Of a DNA stretch of 64,000 nucleotides, positions 7,489 to 15,634 are shown piece by piece. The notes beneath the pieces were generated by a model. It was not told the origin of the DNA, did not search any database, and saw only the letters and a program-made list of their open reading frames with translations. Made by a program: the position numbers and the translations under genes. Origin of the DNA: Rhodobacter sp. NTK016B (GTDB lineage: Bacteria > Pseudomonadota > Alphaproteobacteria > Rhodobacterales > Rhodobacteraceae); assembly GCF_017303295.1 (NCBI RefSeq), contig NZ_JAFKOK010000015.1:1-64000 (forward strand), written 5' to 3'. How positions within the stretch are numbered: the stretch's first letter is position 1; every line of letters starts with the position of its first letter.

Positions 7489-8660
7489 CACCCAGCCTGC
7501 GCCATCTGCGGGTGTTTCTGGCAGTGCTGGACCGGCGTTCGATCACGGCGGCGGCGCGGGCCTGCAATGTCTCGCAGCCCGCCGCCTCGCAGGCGATGGC
7601 GCGGCTTGAGGCCGAGGCGGGCATGGCGCTGATCCATCACGGACGCGACGGCTCGGGCCCGACCGAGGCGGGCGCGCTGTTCGGGCGCCGGGTGCGGCGG
7701 GCGCTGGGGCGGCTCGATCTGTCGCTGGCGGGGGTGGCGCCCCGGCTGGTGCTGACCGCGACGCGGGCGCAGCTTCAGGCGCTGATCGCGGTGCGCGACG
7801 CGCAGAACTTCACGCTGGCCGCGCAGCGTCTGGGGTTGGCGCAGCCCACGGTGCACCGGGCCGTATCGCAGCTGGAATCCGAAGCCGCGCGCCCGCTTTT
7901 TCTGCGCAGCGGCAAGCGGATGGAACCCACCCGCGCGGCGCAGCTTCTGGCCGACGCGGCGCGGCTGTGTTTTTCCGAGCTGGAACAGGCCGCCGCCGAA
8001 CTGGGCGATCTGGCCGGGCGCGAGGCGGGGCAGATCGTCATCGGGGCGATGCCGCTGTCGCGCTCAAGCGTGCTGCCGCGCGTGATCGCCGATTTTCGCG
8101 CCAAGCGCCCGCGCATCCCGCTGCGCATCATGGACGGCCCCTATGACGACCTGTTGTCGGGGCTCCGGCGGGGCGAGATTGACCTTTTGATCGGGGCGCT
8201 GCGCCAGCCCGCGCCGGTGCCCGAAGTGGTCGAAGAGAGGCTTTTCACCGATGATCTGGTTCTTGTGGTGCGGCCCGGTCATCCGCTTGTGGCCGGGCGG
8301 CCCGACGTGGCGGCCATCGCGCGCTATCCGTGGATCGTGCCCCGCGCCGACACGCCCGCGCGCGCGCAATTCGACCATGCGCTGGTCCAGCTGGGCGGCG
8401 CGGATGTCCCGCGCCCGGCGATGATCGAGTGCGGCTCGGCGGTGCTGATGCGCGAATTGCTGGCGCTGAGCGATCATATCGGCTGTATCAGCCGCCTTCA
8501 GGCGAGCGCCGAGATCGCCTTGGGCGCGCTGGCGCCGCTCGACGTGGCGCTGCCTGATACCACGCGGGCCATCGGTGTCACCACGCGCGCCGACTGGCTG
8601 CCGACCGCCGCGCAGGCGCAGTTCATGGACAGCCTCAGGCGGCTGGGTATGGCGCGTTGA
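7485..8660 (+). CDS. LysR-family regulator with two N-terminal HTH domains
   Basis: A 391-residue regulator, about 90 residues longer than an ordinary LysR protein. Residues of about 5-75 form one LysR HTH (core SITAAARACNVSQPAASQAM). Residues of about 93-155 form a second, distinct one (core NFTLAAQRLGLAQPTVHRAV). A periplasmic-binding-like effector domain follows from about residue 183 (IVIGAMPLSRSSVLPRVI). The GTG start at 7485 overlaps the previous stop. Position beside the galBCD genes suggests it controls this pathway, probably through the 6499-6618 divergent region, with an aromatic acid or pathway intermediate as effector. The duplication is real in the sequence; its functional meaning is unknown. 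Confidence 0.9.
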   Translation: MTPSLRHLRVFLAVLDRRSITAAARACNVSQPAASQAMARLEAEAGMALIHHGRDGSGPTEAGALFGRRVRRALGRLDLSLAGVAPRLVLTATRAQLQALIAVRDAQNFTLAAQRLGLAQPTVHRAVSQLESEAARPLFLRSGKRMEPTRAAQLLADAARLCFSELEQAAAELGDLAGREAGQIVIGAMPLSRSSVLPRVIADFRAKRPRIPLRIMDGPYDDLLSGLRRGEIDLLIGALRQPAPVPEVVEERLFTDDLVLVVRPGHPLVAGRPDVAAIARYPWIVPRADTPARAQFDHALVQLGGADVPRPAMIECGSAVLMRELLALSDHIGCISRLQASAEIALGALAPLDVALPDTTRAIGVTTRADWLPTAAQAQFMDSLRRLGMAR

Positions 8661-8675
8661 CTGCTGCCCCGACGC

Positions 8676-9179
8676 TCAGAATCGGCGGTTATAGCCGATG
8701 GCGAGGATCTCGATGCCCGGATTGCTGCTGCCGAGGCCCGCGTTGCTCATATGGTCGAGCGTCAGGTCGATGCTCGACATCGCGTCGAAGCGATAGCCGA
8801 TCCCGATCAGCGTGCGGAACTCGATGCTGTGGCCCAGAGCGGTGCCGCCGGCCGAGTAATACCCCGGCATGAAGCTGCCCTGCGCGTACCAGTTGGCGCC
8901 CAGATCATATTCCAGCGCGTAGCCCGCACCGATCCAGCCGTCGCCGTCATCCGACACCCGCAGCGCCCCGGCCCAGCCGCCGGACCAGTTGCCCGAGGCG
9001 AAGCTGTCGGGCGCGTGGTATTCCAGCGTGGCGAAGATCGTGCCTTCGGACGGGCCGCGCATGCTGCTGCCGACCGAGAAATCGAGGCTCTGCGCCACAG
9101 CGGGGGCGGCAAACAGGCTGGCAAGCGCGGTAGCGGCGGCAAAGCGGCGGGCGGTCCGGGGGGAAAGGGGCATCGGCAT
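8676..9179 (-). CDS. PagL-like lipid A 3-O-deacylase (acyloxyacyl hydrolase)
   Basis: About 167 residues: an N-terminal signal peptide (RRFAAATALASLFAAPAVAQS) followed by alternating beta-barrel-like segments and a terminal aromatic residue (YNRRF), as in outer-membrane proteins. The segment LTLDHMSNAGLGSSNPGIE matches the PagL active site, with H-x-S (His and Ser) and a downstream Glu. The enzyme would remove a 3-O-acyl chain from lipid A at the outer membrane. Two in-frame ATGs (9179 and 9173) are possible; neither has a strong ribosome site. It is convergent with the LysR gene (15-bp gap) and unrelated by function to its neighbours. Confidence 0.75.
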   Translation of the reverse strand: MPMPLSPRTARRFAAATALASLFAAPAVAQSLDFSVGSSMRGPSEGTIFATLEYHAPDSFASGNWSGGWAGALRVSDDGDGWIGAGYALEYDLGANWYAQGSFMPGYYSAGGTALGHSIEFRTLIGIGYRFDAMSSIDLTLDHMSNAGLGSSNPGIEILAIGYNRRF

Positions 9180-9362
9180 GGCGGGTCTCACGGCTGGCCG
9201 GATCGTCGCGCGGGGCGACGCCGGCAATGGAAAAGCCCGACGACACGCCGGACGGTCCCGACTTCTGTGCCGCTCTGTCCGCCGGGGGTCAAGACACGAG
9301 CCCGTCAAGGCGCCAAGCCCAAGCCCGCGCGCGTCCAATTTGCAACGGCGTGAAAACGACAA

Positions 9363-9387
9363 GGCGGGGCCTGTCGAAGACCCCGCC
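9363..9387 (-). terminator. Hairpin terminator after the acyl-CoA dehydrogenase
   Basis: GGCGGGG (9363-9369) pairs with CCCCGCC (9381-9387) across an 11-nt loop. On the minus strand it is followed by TTGTCGTTTTCACG. It lies 22 bp past the stop of the acyl-CoA dehydrogenase. The rest of 9180-9408 shows no gene. Confidence 0.6.
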
Positions 9388-9408
9388 ATCGCCCTGTCGG
9401 AAGGCCGA

Positions 9409-10983
9409 TCAGCCCAGCGGCGCGTCGGCGCGGGCGATACAGAGCGCAAGCTGCGCGGGCGCCTGCGCGATGAAATAGGCGGCCTCGGGCGTGTCGGCGA
9501 TGCGCACCGACATCCATGCCTGCAGCGCGACCCAGCCCGCGCGCATCACCGCGTCGGCCATGCCTGCCTGCCGGGTACGGTCGGTTTCGGCCATGGCGCG
9601 GGTCATGAAGGCCGCGAAATCCTCGATCACCTGCGCCTGAGCGGGGTGATCGGCGCATTCGGCGCGCGCGCGGTCGAGGAACACGCCAAGCCCCTTGCCG
9701 CCATCGCCCAGCGTCTGGCGCAGGAAGAAATCCTGCCCCTGCATGCCGGTCGTGCCTTCGTAGATCGCGAAGACGCGGCTGTCGCGCAGGGATTGTTCCA
9801 GCGGGTAATCCTTGGTGAAGCCCGAACCGCCGAGCACCATGATCGCCTTGCCCGCCGTATCGAAGCCCAGCTCGGCGCCGAAATTCTTGATCAGCGGCAG
9901 CATCCACGCATTGAGGCGGCGCAGGTCGTCGTCTTCGGCTGACAGATCGGCCGAGGTCGCGGCCTCCAGCATCGCCAGCCGGTAGAGGTCGATGGCAGAT
10001 TTCAGGTCGATAAGCTGACGGCGCACATCGGGATGGTTGATGATCGCGACCGGCGGCTCTTTGGGATTACCGCCCTGCATCCGATCCTGCGCATGGGTGG
10101 CGGCGACATCGTAGCATTTCAGCGCCGTGCCCAGCCCCTGACAGGCGACCGTCAGGCGCATGTGGCGGATCATCGTGAAAAGCTGGGCCAGACCACGCCC
10201 TTCCTCGCCGATGAGCTTGCCCTCGGCCCTGTCGAATTGCAGCGCGCAGGTGGGCGAGCCGTGCAGACCCATCTTTTCCTCGATCCGCTCGCAGGTGACA
10301 CCGGGGCCGCGCTCGACCAGAAACAGCGACAGGCCGCGCGTGCCCGGCTCGGTGCCGGTGCGCGCCAGCAGGCAATGGCCAATGCGCTCGCGCAGGTCAT
10401 GGTCGCCGAAGCTGATCCAGATCTTTTGCCCGCTGATCCGCCACGTCTCGCCGTCCTTTTCGGCCCGCGTGCGGATGCGCCCCACATCCGAGCCCGCGCC
10501 GGGTTCGGAAATGCAGATCGTCGCGCAGCGCTCGCCCGCGATCATCGCCGGGACCCAGTCGTCGCGGATCTCGGGCGCGGCCCATTCGGTCAGCAACAGC
10601 GCCGCCGAGCGGGTGCCGCCCACCGCCATCATGAAAGCCGGTGCTGCGCGTTCGAAGAGCGGGTTGGCGGCTGCGAACAGGCTCAGCGGCATTCCCATGC
10701 CGCCGAATTCCTCGGCCTGTTCCAGCCCCATCCAGCCGCCCTCGGCCACGGCGTCGAAGGCCGCGTGATAGACCTCGGGCACGCGGACCTTGCCGCCCTC
10801 GTGCACCGCGCCGATACGGTCGGCGGGGATGTCCACGGGGGCCACCACGCTTTCGGCGACCTTGGCCGCTTCGGACATGATCGAGCTCAGGGTCTCGTCG
10901 TCGATCGCGCCGCGTACGCGCGCCCAGTTGGGCGTGCGGTTGAGGGCATCGATCATCGCATCGGCATCGGATTGGTAAGTCAC
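9409..10983 (-). CDS. Acyl-CoA dehydrogenase
   Basis: A 524-residue FAD-dependent acyl-CoA dehydrogenase of the larger subclass. Family signatures include CATICISEPGAGSDVG (substrate/FAD region, about residues 170-185) and a C-terminal region AIMVLGGSGFTKDYPLEQSL carrying the conserved G-G-x-G-F-x-x-x-Y stretch followed by DSRVFAIYEGTTGMQG. It starts with GTG at 10983, overlapping the stop of the TRAP large permease, so it is translated from the transporter operon. In this context it could oxidise a saturated arylpropionyl-CoA (for example dihydroferuloyl-CoA) to the cinnamoyl-CoA that the neighbouring module uses; the substrate is inferred from context only. Confidence 0.9.
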   Translation of the reverse strand: MTYQSDADAMIDALNRTPNWARVRGAIDDETLSSIMSEAAKVAESVVAPVDIPADRIGAVHEGGKVRVPEVYHAAFDAVAEGGWMGLEQAEEFGGMGMPLSLFAAANPLFERAAPAFMMAVGGTRSAALLLTEWAAPEIRDDWVPAMIAGERCATICISEPGAGSDVGRIRTRAEKDGETWRISGQKIWISFGDHDLRERIGHCLLARTGTEPGTRGLSLFLVERGPGVTCERIEEKMGLHGSPTCALQFDRAEGKLIGEEGRGLAQLFTMIRHMRLTVACQGLGTALKCYDVAATHAQDRMQGGNPKEPPVAIINHPDVRRQLIDLKSAIDLYRLAMLEAATSADLSAEDDDLRRLNAWMLPLIKNFGAELGFDTAGKAIMVLGGSGFTKDYPLEQSLRDSRVFAIYEGTTGMQGQDFFLRQTLGDGGKGLGVFLDRARAECADHPAQAQVIEDFAAFMTRAMAETDRTRQAGMADAVMRAGWVALQAWMSVRIADTPEAAYFIAQAPAQLALCIARADAPLG

Positions 10984-12281
10984 ATCAGGCTCGGCAGGTA
11001 AAGAACGATAGCAGGGAAGGCGATGGTCAAGAACACGACAACCAGATCGGCAGCCAGGAACGGCACCACGCCGCGGAAGATTTGCGCCACGGTCGCGTAT
11101 TTCGCGGCGACGTTTCGGATGACAAAGACGTTCATGCCAACGGGCGGCGTGATCATCCCCACCTCGAGCAGCTTGACCAGCAGCACGCCGAACCAGACGA
11201 GGTCGATGCCTTCCTGACGGAAGATCGGCAGCAGCACCGGCAGCGTGACCATCATTGCGCCGAACGGCTCCATGAACATGCCGAGGACCAGATAGATCGC
11301 CACCACGATCAGCATGAGCTGCCAGTATTCCAGCTCGGCCCCGGCGACGAAGTTCGACAGGAAGCCCGACAGGCCGGTCATGCCCAGAAAACGGGTGAAC
11401 ATGGCCGCGCCAATGCCGATGATGAACAGCGAGGCCGAGGTCTGCAGCGTCTCGATCATCGAGGTTCGGAAGATCGGGAAGGTCAGGCGCTTCGTGGCAA
11501 GGCCGATGACCAGCGCCCCCAGCGCGCCCACGGCGCCCGCTTCGGTCGCGGTGAAGAAACCCGAGAACAGCCCGCCGAACACGACCAGCATCAGCAGCAG
11601 CACGGGCCAGATCTTCAGCACGGCCTTGCGGGTGTCAATATCGTCAGCATCCAGCGGACGCGGCGGCGCGATGTCCGGGCGCAGCCAGCAGGTCAGCAGC
11701 ACGATGATCGAATAGCTGATCGCCGTGATGACGCCGATGGTGATGCCGCCGACGAAGACCTTTGTGATCGAGGTCTCCGCGAAGACGCCGTAGACGATCA
11801 TCAGGATCGAAGGCGGGATCAGCGCGCCGATCGTACCGCCCGCGGCAATCGCGCCCGAGGCAAAGCTGGGCGAATAGCCCGAACGCACCATTTCCGGGAT
11901 CGCGATGCGACCCATGGCGGCGGCGGTTGCCAGCGATGAGCCGCAGACCGCGGCAAAGCCCGAACAGGCGAAGATCGAACTGATCGCCAGCGCGCCGGGC
12001 ACCCGGCGCAAGACGGCCTTGGCCGCTTCGAACAGCCCCGCCGTGAGACCGGCATGATAACTGATGAAGCCCATCAGCAGGAACATCGGCACGGCCGACA
12101 GGGTCCAGTTGGCGATGAAGCTGAAGGGCGTGTTGGCGACGATGCCGATGGCGGGGGTCAGGCCCAGCATCCAGGCGACGCCGCCAAAGGACACGCCGAT
12201 CAGCGCGATGGCCACCGGCACGCGAAGCGCCAGCAAGACGAAAAGGGCGGCGACGCCGACAAAACCGACGGTGATACTCAT
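10980..12281 (-). CDS. TRAP transporter large permease (DctM family)
   Basis: A 433-residue polytopic membrane protein of the TRAP DctM family. Hydrophobic segments span the whole length, with typical stretches such as GSSLATAAAMGRIAIPEM (about residue 117) and GGTIGALIPPSILMIVYGVF (about 148), and the C-terminal GMITPPVGMNVFVIRNVA. It forms the sodium-driven channel with the small permease and receives substrate from the DctP protein encoded upstream. Start and stop codons overlap both neighbours (ATGA and GTGA), so the unit is dctP-dctQ-dctM-acyl-CoA dehydrogenase. The substrate is probably an aromatic carboxylate, judging by the flanking hydroxycinnamate genes. Confidence 0.95.
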   Translation of the reverse strand: MSITVGFVGVAALFVLLALRVPVAIALIGVSFGGVAWMLGLTPAIGIVANTPFSFIANWTLSAVPMFLLMGFISYHAGLTAGLFEAAKAVLRRVPGALAISSIFACSGFAAVCGSSLATAAAMGRIAIPEMVRSGYSPSFASGAIAAGGTIGALIPPSILMIVYGVFAETSITKVFVGGITIGVITAISYSIIVLLTCWLRPDIAPPRPLDADDIDTRKAVLKIWPVLLLMLVVFGGLFSGFFTATEAGAVGALGALVIGLATKRLTFPIFRTSMIETLQTSASLFIIGIGAAMFTRFLGMTGLSGFLSNFVAGAELEYWQLMLIVVAIYLVLGMFMEPFGAMMVTLPVLLPIFRQEGIDLVWFGVLLVKLLEVGMITPPVGMNVFVIRNVAAKYATVAQIFRGVVPFLAADLVVVFLTIAFPAIVLYLPSLM

Positions 12282-12787
12282 GCTTCAGAATCCTTGACGC
12301 GCGGATCGCGGATCGGGGAAATCAACCGGATAAAGACGACCAGCGCGGCAAGCCCGAAGCCAAGCGGCGGGATCCAGTAGGCGGGCCATGTCAGCACGCG
12401 CGTCTGGTTGGCCATCAGGAAGCTGCCCCGCGCCATGTTCGTCAGCGCGGTCTGCAGCGTGACCCAGGCAAGGACGGCATAGACCAGCGTGGTGATCAGC
12501 GCGACGATCCGGTCCGAGATGCGGCGGGTGCGTGGGCTGAGAAAGCCGTCAATGAACTCGACCGAGATCATGCCGCCCGATTTCTCGACCCAGGCGAGGG
12601 GGATGAAGGCGAGCGAGACCATGTAGTAATGCGTGACCACCTCGAAAGTGGCGGGGATCGGGCGGTTAAAGATGTTGCGCAGCGTGATGTCCAAGGCGAC
12701 ATGCGCCATCAAGGCCAGCGTCGCGACCGCACCAAGAAACGCCAGCAACGCCAGCGCCGAGTCTTGGATTTGTTCCAGACGGTTCAT
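12278..12787 (-). CDS. TRAP transporter small permease (DctQ family)
   Basis: A 169-residue DctQ-type small permease with four hydrophobic segments and the family-typical region DITLRNIFNRPIPATFEVV near residue 40. It partners the DctM protein, whose start codon overlaps its stop. The start at 12787 is chosen because it precedes the first membrane segment at the usual distance and GGAG lies 8 bp upstream; an upstream ATG at 12823 would add an unusual extension. Confidence 0.92.
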   Translation of the reverse strand: MNRLEQIQDSALALLAFLGAVATLALMAHVALDITLRNIFNRPIPATFEVVTHYYMVSLAFIPLAWVEKSGGMISVEFIDGFLSPRTRRISDRIVALITTLVYAVLAWVTLQTALTNMARGSFLMANQTRVLTWPAYWIPPLGFGLAALVVFIRLISPIRDPRVKDSEA

Positions 12788-12880
12788 CGGGGATCTCCGC
12801 AGAACGGATAAAGGGCTCTGCACGGATGATGGCAGAAAGCGGCCGCCGGGCGCGCGGGGCGCCCGGCGGCCACGGTGAGC

Positions 12881-14005
12881 TTACTGGCCGTAGGTCGAGA
12901 AATCGACGTTCGCCCAGACTTCGTCATAGACGCGCTGCGCCATCGCTTCGGGCTCGTTGTTCACCTCGTTGGCGACGCCTTCCCAGTAGCTGTACAGCTC
13001 TTGGAAGCGGGCGACGCGGTCGGCGGCGTCTTCGATGCCATAGCGCTCGACCGAGACCTCGGCCGCGGTTTCGGCTTCGGTCGCCACGAAGTCCTGAACC
13101 GCCGCCACGAATTCCGGGCTGGCTTCGTGCAAGTTGATGCCCGCTTCGCGCGCTGCGGCTTCGGCCTCTTCCGGCATCGAGCGGCCCCAGCGGTCGGTGA
13201 AGTCGGCATTCGCGCGGTTGGCCGCACGCGCCATGGCTTCACGGTCTTCCAGCGACAGGCTGGCCCAGGTGACGCCCGAAGTGTGGAAGTTCGAGGTCGC
13301 CTGATACAGGCCCAGCGGCAGGAAGGTCACGTCGGTGATGACGTCGACCAGACGGAACGAGATCAGGTCGGCGATCGAGGCCATCGAGCCGTCGACGACG
13401 CCCTGGCTCACGGCTTCGAACGTGTCGTTGACCGAGATCTGAGCGGGCACAGCGCCGAAATGCTCGGCGAAACGGGCCCAGGGCGCACCACCCGACCGCA
13501 GACGCAGGCCGTTCAGGTCCTCGACCGAGAGCACCGGACGGGTCGAGAGGATCTCGTAGACGTCCGAGGCGCCCGACCCCAGATAGACGAAGCCGAAATC
13601 GGTCATCTCTTGCTGGCAGGGCTCGCATTCGACCATGAACTGGGTCATCGCAGCCGCCGCCGCCTGGCTGTTGCCCGAGGTGAGCGACAGCTCACCGGCG
13701 AGCGACATGTAGGGCAGTTCGGCGGGGAAATAGAGCGGAAGGAAGTTGCCGACTTCGGCGACCTGGCTGAGCAGGGCGTCCTTCATCTGGCCGAGATTCA
13801 CGACTTCCGGGCCCAGCATCTGGGTGCCGAGACGGCCATCCGATTCCTCGGGCAGGTATTCGGCGAAGTTGGTGTAGAGCACGCCGTTCGCCGGGTGGGC
13901 GGGCGGAGCGGCGGGCGCGATACGCAGGACACGGTCCTGCGCGGCGGCGCTGAACGCGATGACGGACGCGGCGAGCGTCAGGCCAGCGATTCGGGTCAGT
14001 TTCAT
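12881..14005 (-). CDS. TRAP transporter periplasmic substrate-binding protein (DctP family)
   Basis: A 374-residue extracytoplasmic solute receptor. The signal peptide (KLTRIAGLTLAASVIAFSAAAQ) covers residues 2-23. DctP features follow, including the segment with LSVEDLNGLRLRSGGAPWARF around residue 180, the usual site of the ligand-carboxylate-binding Arg, and the FHTSGVTWASLSLEDRE region. A strong GAGGAGGA ribosome site precedes the start. It is the first gene of the TRAP operon, 93 bp upstream of the small permease. The ligand is probably a hydroxycinnamate or related aromatic acid, from context. Confidence 0.93.
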   Translation of the reverse strand: MKLTRIAGLTLAASVIAFSAAAQDRVLRIAPAAPPAHPANGVLYTNFAEYLPEESDGRLGTQMLGPEVVNLGQMKDALLSQVAEVGNFLPLYFPAELPYMSLAGELSLTSGNSQAAAAAMTQFMVECEPCQQEMTDFGFVYLGSGASDVYEILSTRPVLSVEDLNGLRLRSGGAPWARFAEHFGAVPAQISVNDTFEAVSQGVVDGSMASIADLISFRLVDVITDVTFLPLGLYQATSNFHTSGVTWASLSLEDREAMARAANRANADFTDRWGRSMPEEAEAAAREAGINLHEASPEFVAAVQDFVATEAETAAEVSVERYGIEDAADRVARFQELYSYWEGVANEVNNEPEAMAQRVYDEVWANVDFSTYGQ

Positions 14006-14136
14006 GTGTCTTCCTCCTCTGAACACCCTTGGTGCCGGTTTCGGGATCTTGGGGCCCCGGTCCGTGCGTTTCAGGACAAGCGGGTGCAGCCTGTCCGTTC
14101 TGGTGCCGCGCCGCGCGGGGGCTGACCCGGTGCGGG

Positions 14137-14165
14137 GGATCCGGCGTCTCATTGCCGCCGGATCC
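14137..14165 (-). terminator. Perfect hairpin downstream of the amidohydrolase operon
   Basis: GGATCCGGCG (14137-14146) and CGCCGGATCC (14156-14165) form a 10-bp perfect stem with a 9-nt loop. There is no U tract on either strand. It lies in the 263-bp gap between the amidohydrolase end (14269) and the DctP start (14005); both genes are on the minus strand, so it may end the hydroxycinnamate transcript or help separate it from the TRAP operon. The rest of the gap shows only the DctP ribosome site. Confidence 0.5.
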
Positions 14166-14268
14166 GCGGCATGTTCCTCGTCCTCAATTGCCGCGCCTCC
14201 GGTAACGGCAACACGCAGCGGGGCGCGTCAGGCCTGTCACTCCTTCCCGGAGGCAAACGGCAAGCTCG

Positions 14269-15150
14269 TTACATATCCAGCAGCCGGCGTGCGTTTTCCT
14301 TCAGGATCAGCGGCTTGACCTCTTCCTTGAAATCGGCCTTGTCGAAATCCGACAGCCAGCGATCGGGCGTGATGGCGGGCCAGTCCGACCCGAAGAGCAT
14401 CTTCTTGCGCAGCATCGAATTGGCGTATTGCACAAGGATCTTCGGGAAGTATTTCGGCGCCCAGCCCGACAGGTCGATATAGACGTTGGGCTTGTGCATC
14501 GCGACCGACAGCGCCTCTTCCTGCCACGGGAACGAAGGGTGGGCGGCGATGATCTTCAGATCGGGGAAATCGACCGCGACATCGTCGAGATACATCGGGT
14601 TCGAGTATTTCAGCCGCATACCCATGCCGCCGCGCATCCCAGAGCCGACGCCCGTCTGGCCGGTATGGAACAGCGCGATGGCGCCTTCGTCCTGAATGGC
14701 CTCGTACATTTCGTAGGCCATGCGGTCGTTGGGATAGAAGCCTTGGAAGGTCGGGTGAAACTTGAAGCCCCGGATGCCGAAATCGCGGACCATGCGGCGC
14801 ACTTCGCGCACGCCCATCTTGCCCTTGTGCGGGTCGATCGAGGCGAAGGGGATCAGGATGTCGTCATTGGCCGCCGCGATCTCGGCGACTTCCTCGTTAT
14901 GGTAGCGCCGGAAGCCGGTTTCGCGCTCGGCATCGACGGGGAAGATCACCGCCGCTATCTTGCGCTCGCGGTAATACTGCGCCGTTTCCTCGATGGTCGG
15001 CAGCATCCCTTCGACCCCGGCGGGATTCTTGAAATACCGCGCCATGCCCGCCTGGAACTCGTTATAACCGTCGTCGCGGCAGGTGTCGCAGGGTTCCTCG
15101 GCATGGGTGTGGATGTCGATGGCGACGATTTCGTCCATGTTCACGGGCAT
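14269..15150 (-). CDS. Amidohydrolase-family hydrolase, probable aryl beta-ketoacyl-CoA hydrolase
   Basis: A 293-residue member of the amidohydrolase-2 superfamily. Metal ligands are visible: DIHTH near residue 14, LFHTGQTG near 178, AAHPSFPW near 220 and FGSDWPAI near 265. Proteins of this kind next to feruloyl/coumaroyl-CoA genes are commonly assigned as 4-hydroxyphenyl-beta-ketoacyl-CoA hydrolase, splitting the beta-keto intermediate into an aromatic acid and acetyl-CoA. That fits the MarR-crotonase neighbours. It does not look like LigI (PDC hydrolase), whose N-terminus is different. The start at 15150 overlaps the MarR stop; a second ATG lies at 15138. Superfamily certain, reaction inferred. 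Confidence 0.8.
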   Translation of the reverse strand: MPVNMDEIVAIDIHTHAEEPCDTCRDDGYNEFQAGMARYFKNPAGVEGMLPTIEETAQYYRERKIAAVIFPVDAERETGFRRYHNEEVAEIAAANDDILIPFASIDPHKGKMGVREVRRMVRDFGIRGFKFHPTFQGFYPNDRMAYEMYEAIQDEGAIALFHTGQTGVGSGMRGGMGMRLKYSNPMYLDDVAVDFPDLKIIAAHPSFPWQEEALSVAMHKPNVYIDLSGWAPKYFPKILVQYANSMLRKKMLFGSDWPAITPDRWLSDFDKADFKEEVKPLILKENARRLLDM

Positions 15151-15623
15151 TCGGGAGCCTCTTGAAAATTGAGTTTGCTGAGAAGGGCCAGCAGCGTGGC
15201 CATTTCGGCGTCGTTCAGGCCAACGCGTTCGGCCCTGTGTACCGCAAGAAAGCGTTCGCGGTAACGGTTCAGATAGTCGCGCCCGGTCTCGGTCAGGTAG
15301 AGCTGGATCGAGCGGCGATCCTCGGGGGGCACGCGGCGTTCGACGAACTCCTCGCGCACCAGCCTTTGGATCAGTTTGGTCATATGGGCGGGCTTGATGT
15401 TCAGCGTGCGCCCCACCGATCCCTGTTTCAACCCCGGATTGAGGTCCAGCACCCAAAGCAGCGTCAACTCGCCGGGGCGGACTTCGGTGTCCTGAAATTC
15501 CCGGAAGAACTGATCGTAGGCCCGGGTCTGGCACATCCGCAGCATGAACCCCACCGAGCTGGTGAGCGCACCAAGGGCGACAGGCTCATCCGTGCTTGGG
15601 CCGGTGGGGAAGGGGGCGTTCAC
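15141..15623 (-). CDS. MarR-family regulator of the hydroxycinnamate genes
   Basis: A 160-residue winged-helix repressor. The core NPGLKQGSVGRTLNIKPAHMTKLI and the wing ERRVPPEDRRSIQLYLTETGR (about residues 60-105) are typical MarR. In many bacteria such proteins (FerC/CouR type) repress hydroxycinnamate catabolism and release DNA on binding the CoA thioester. The start is taken as GTG at 15623, preceded by GAGGAAG; a longer frame would overlap the crotonase gene. It sits between the crotonase and the amidohydrolase genes, in one minus operon whose promoter region carries three repeated sites. Confidence 0.9.
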   Translation of the reverse strand: MNAPFPTGPSTDEPVALGALTSSVGFMLRMCQTRAYDQFFREFQDTEVRPGELTLLWVLDLNPGLKQGSVGRTLNIKPAHMTKLIQRLVREEFVERRVPPEDRRSIQLYLTETGRDYLNRYRERFLAVHRAERVGLNDAEMATLLALLSKLNFQEAPECP

Positions 15624-15634
15624 GCTGTGCTTCC

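Noticed and set aside
14269-15150. Amidohydrolase as LigI (2-pyrone-4,6-dicarboxylate hydrolase).
   Set aside because: The metal-binding N-terminus DIHTHAEEP and the overall sequence differ from LigI as I remember it. The gene sits within the hydroxycinnamate operon, not with ligAB.
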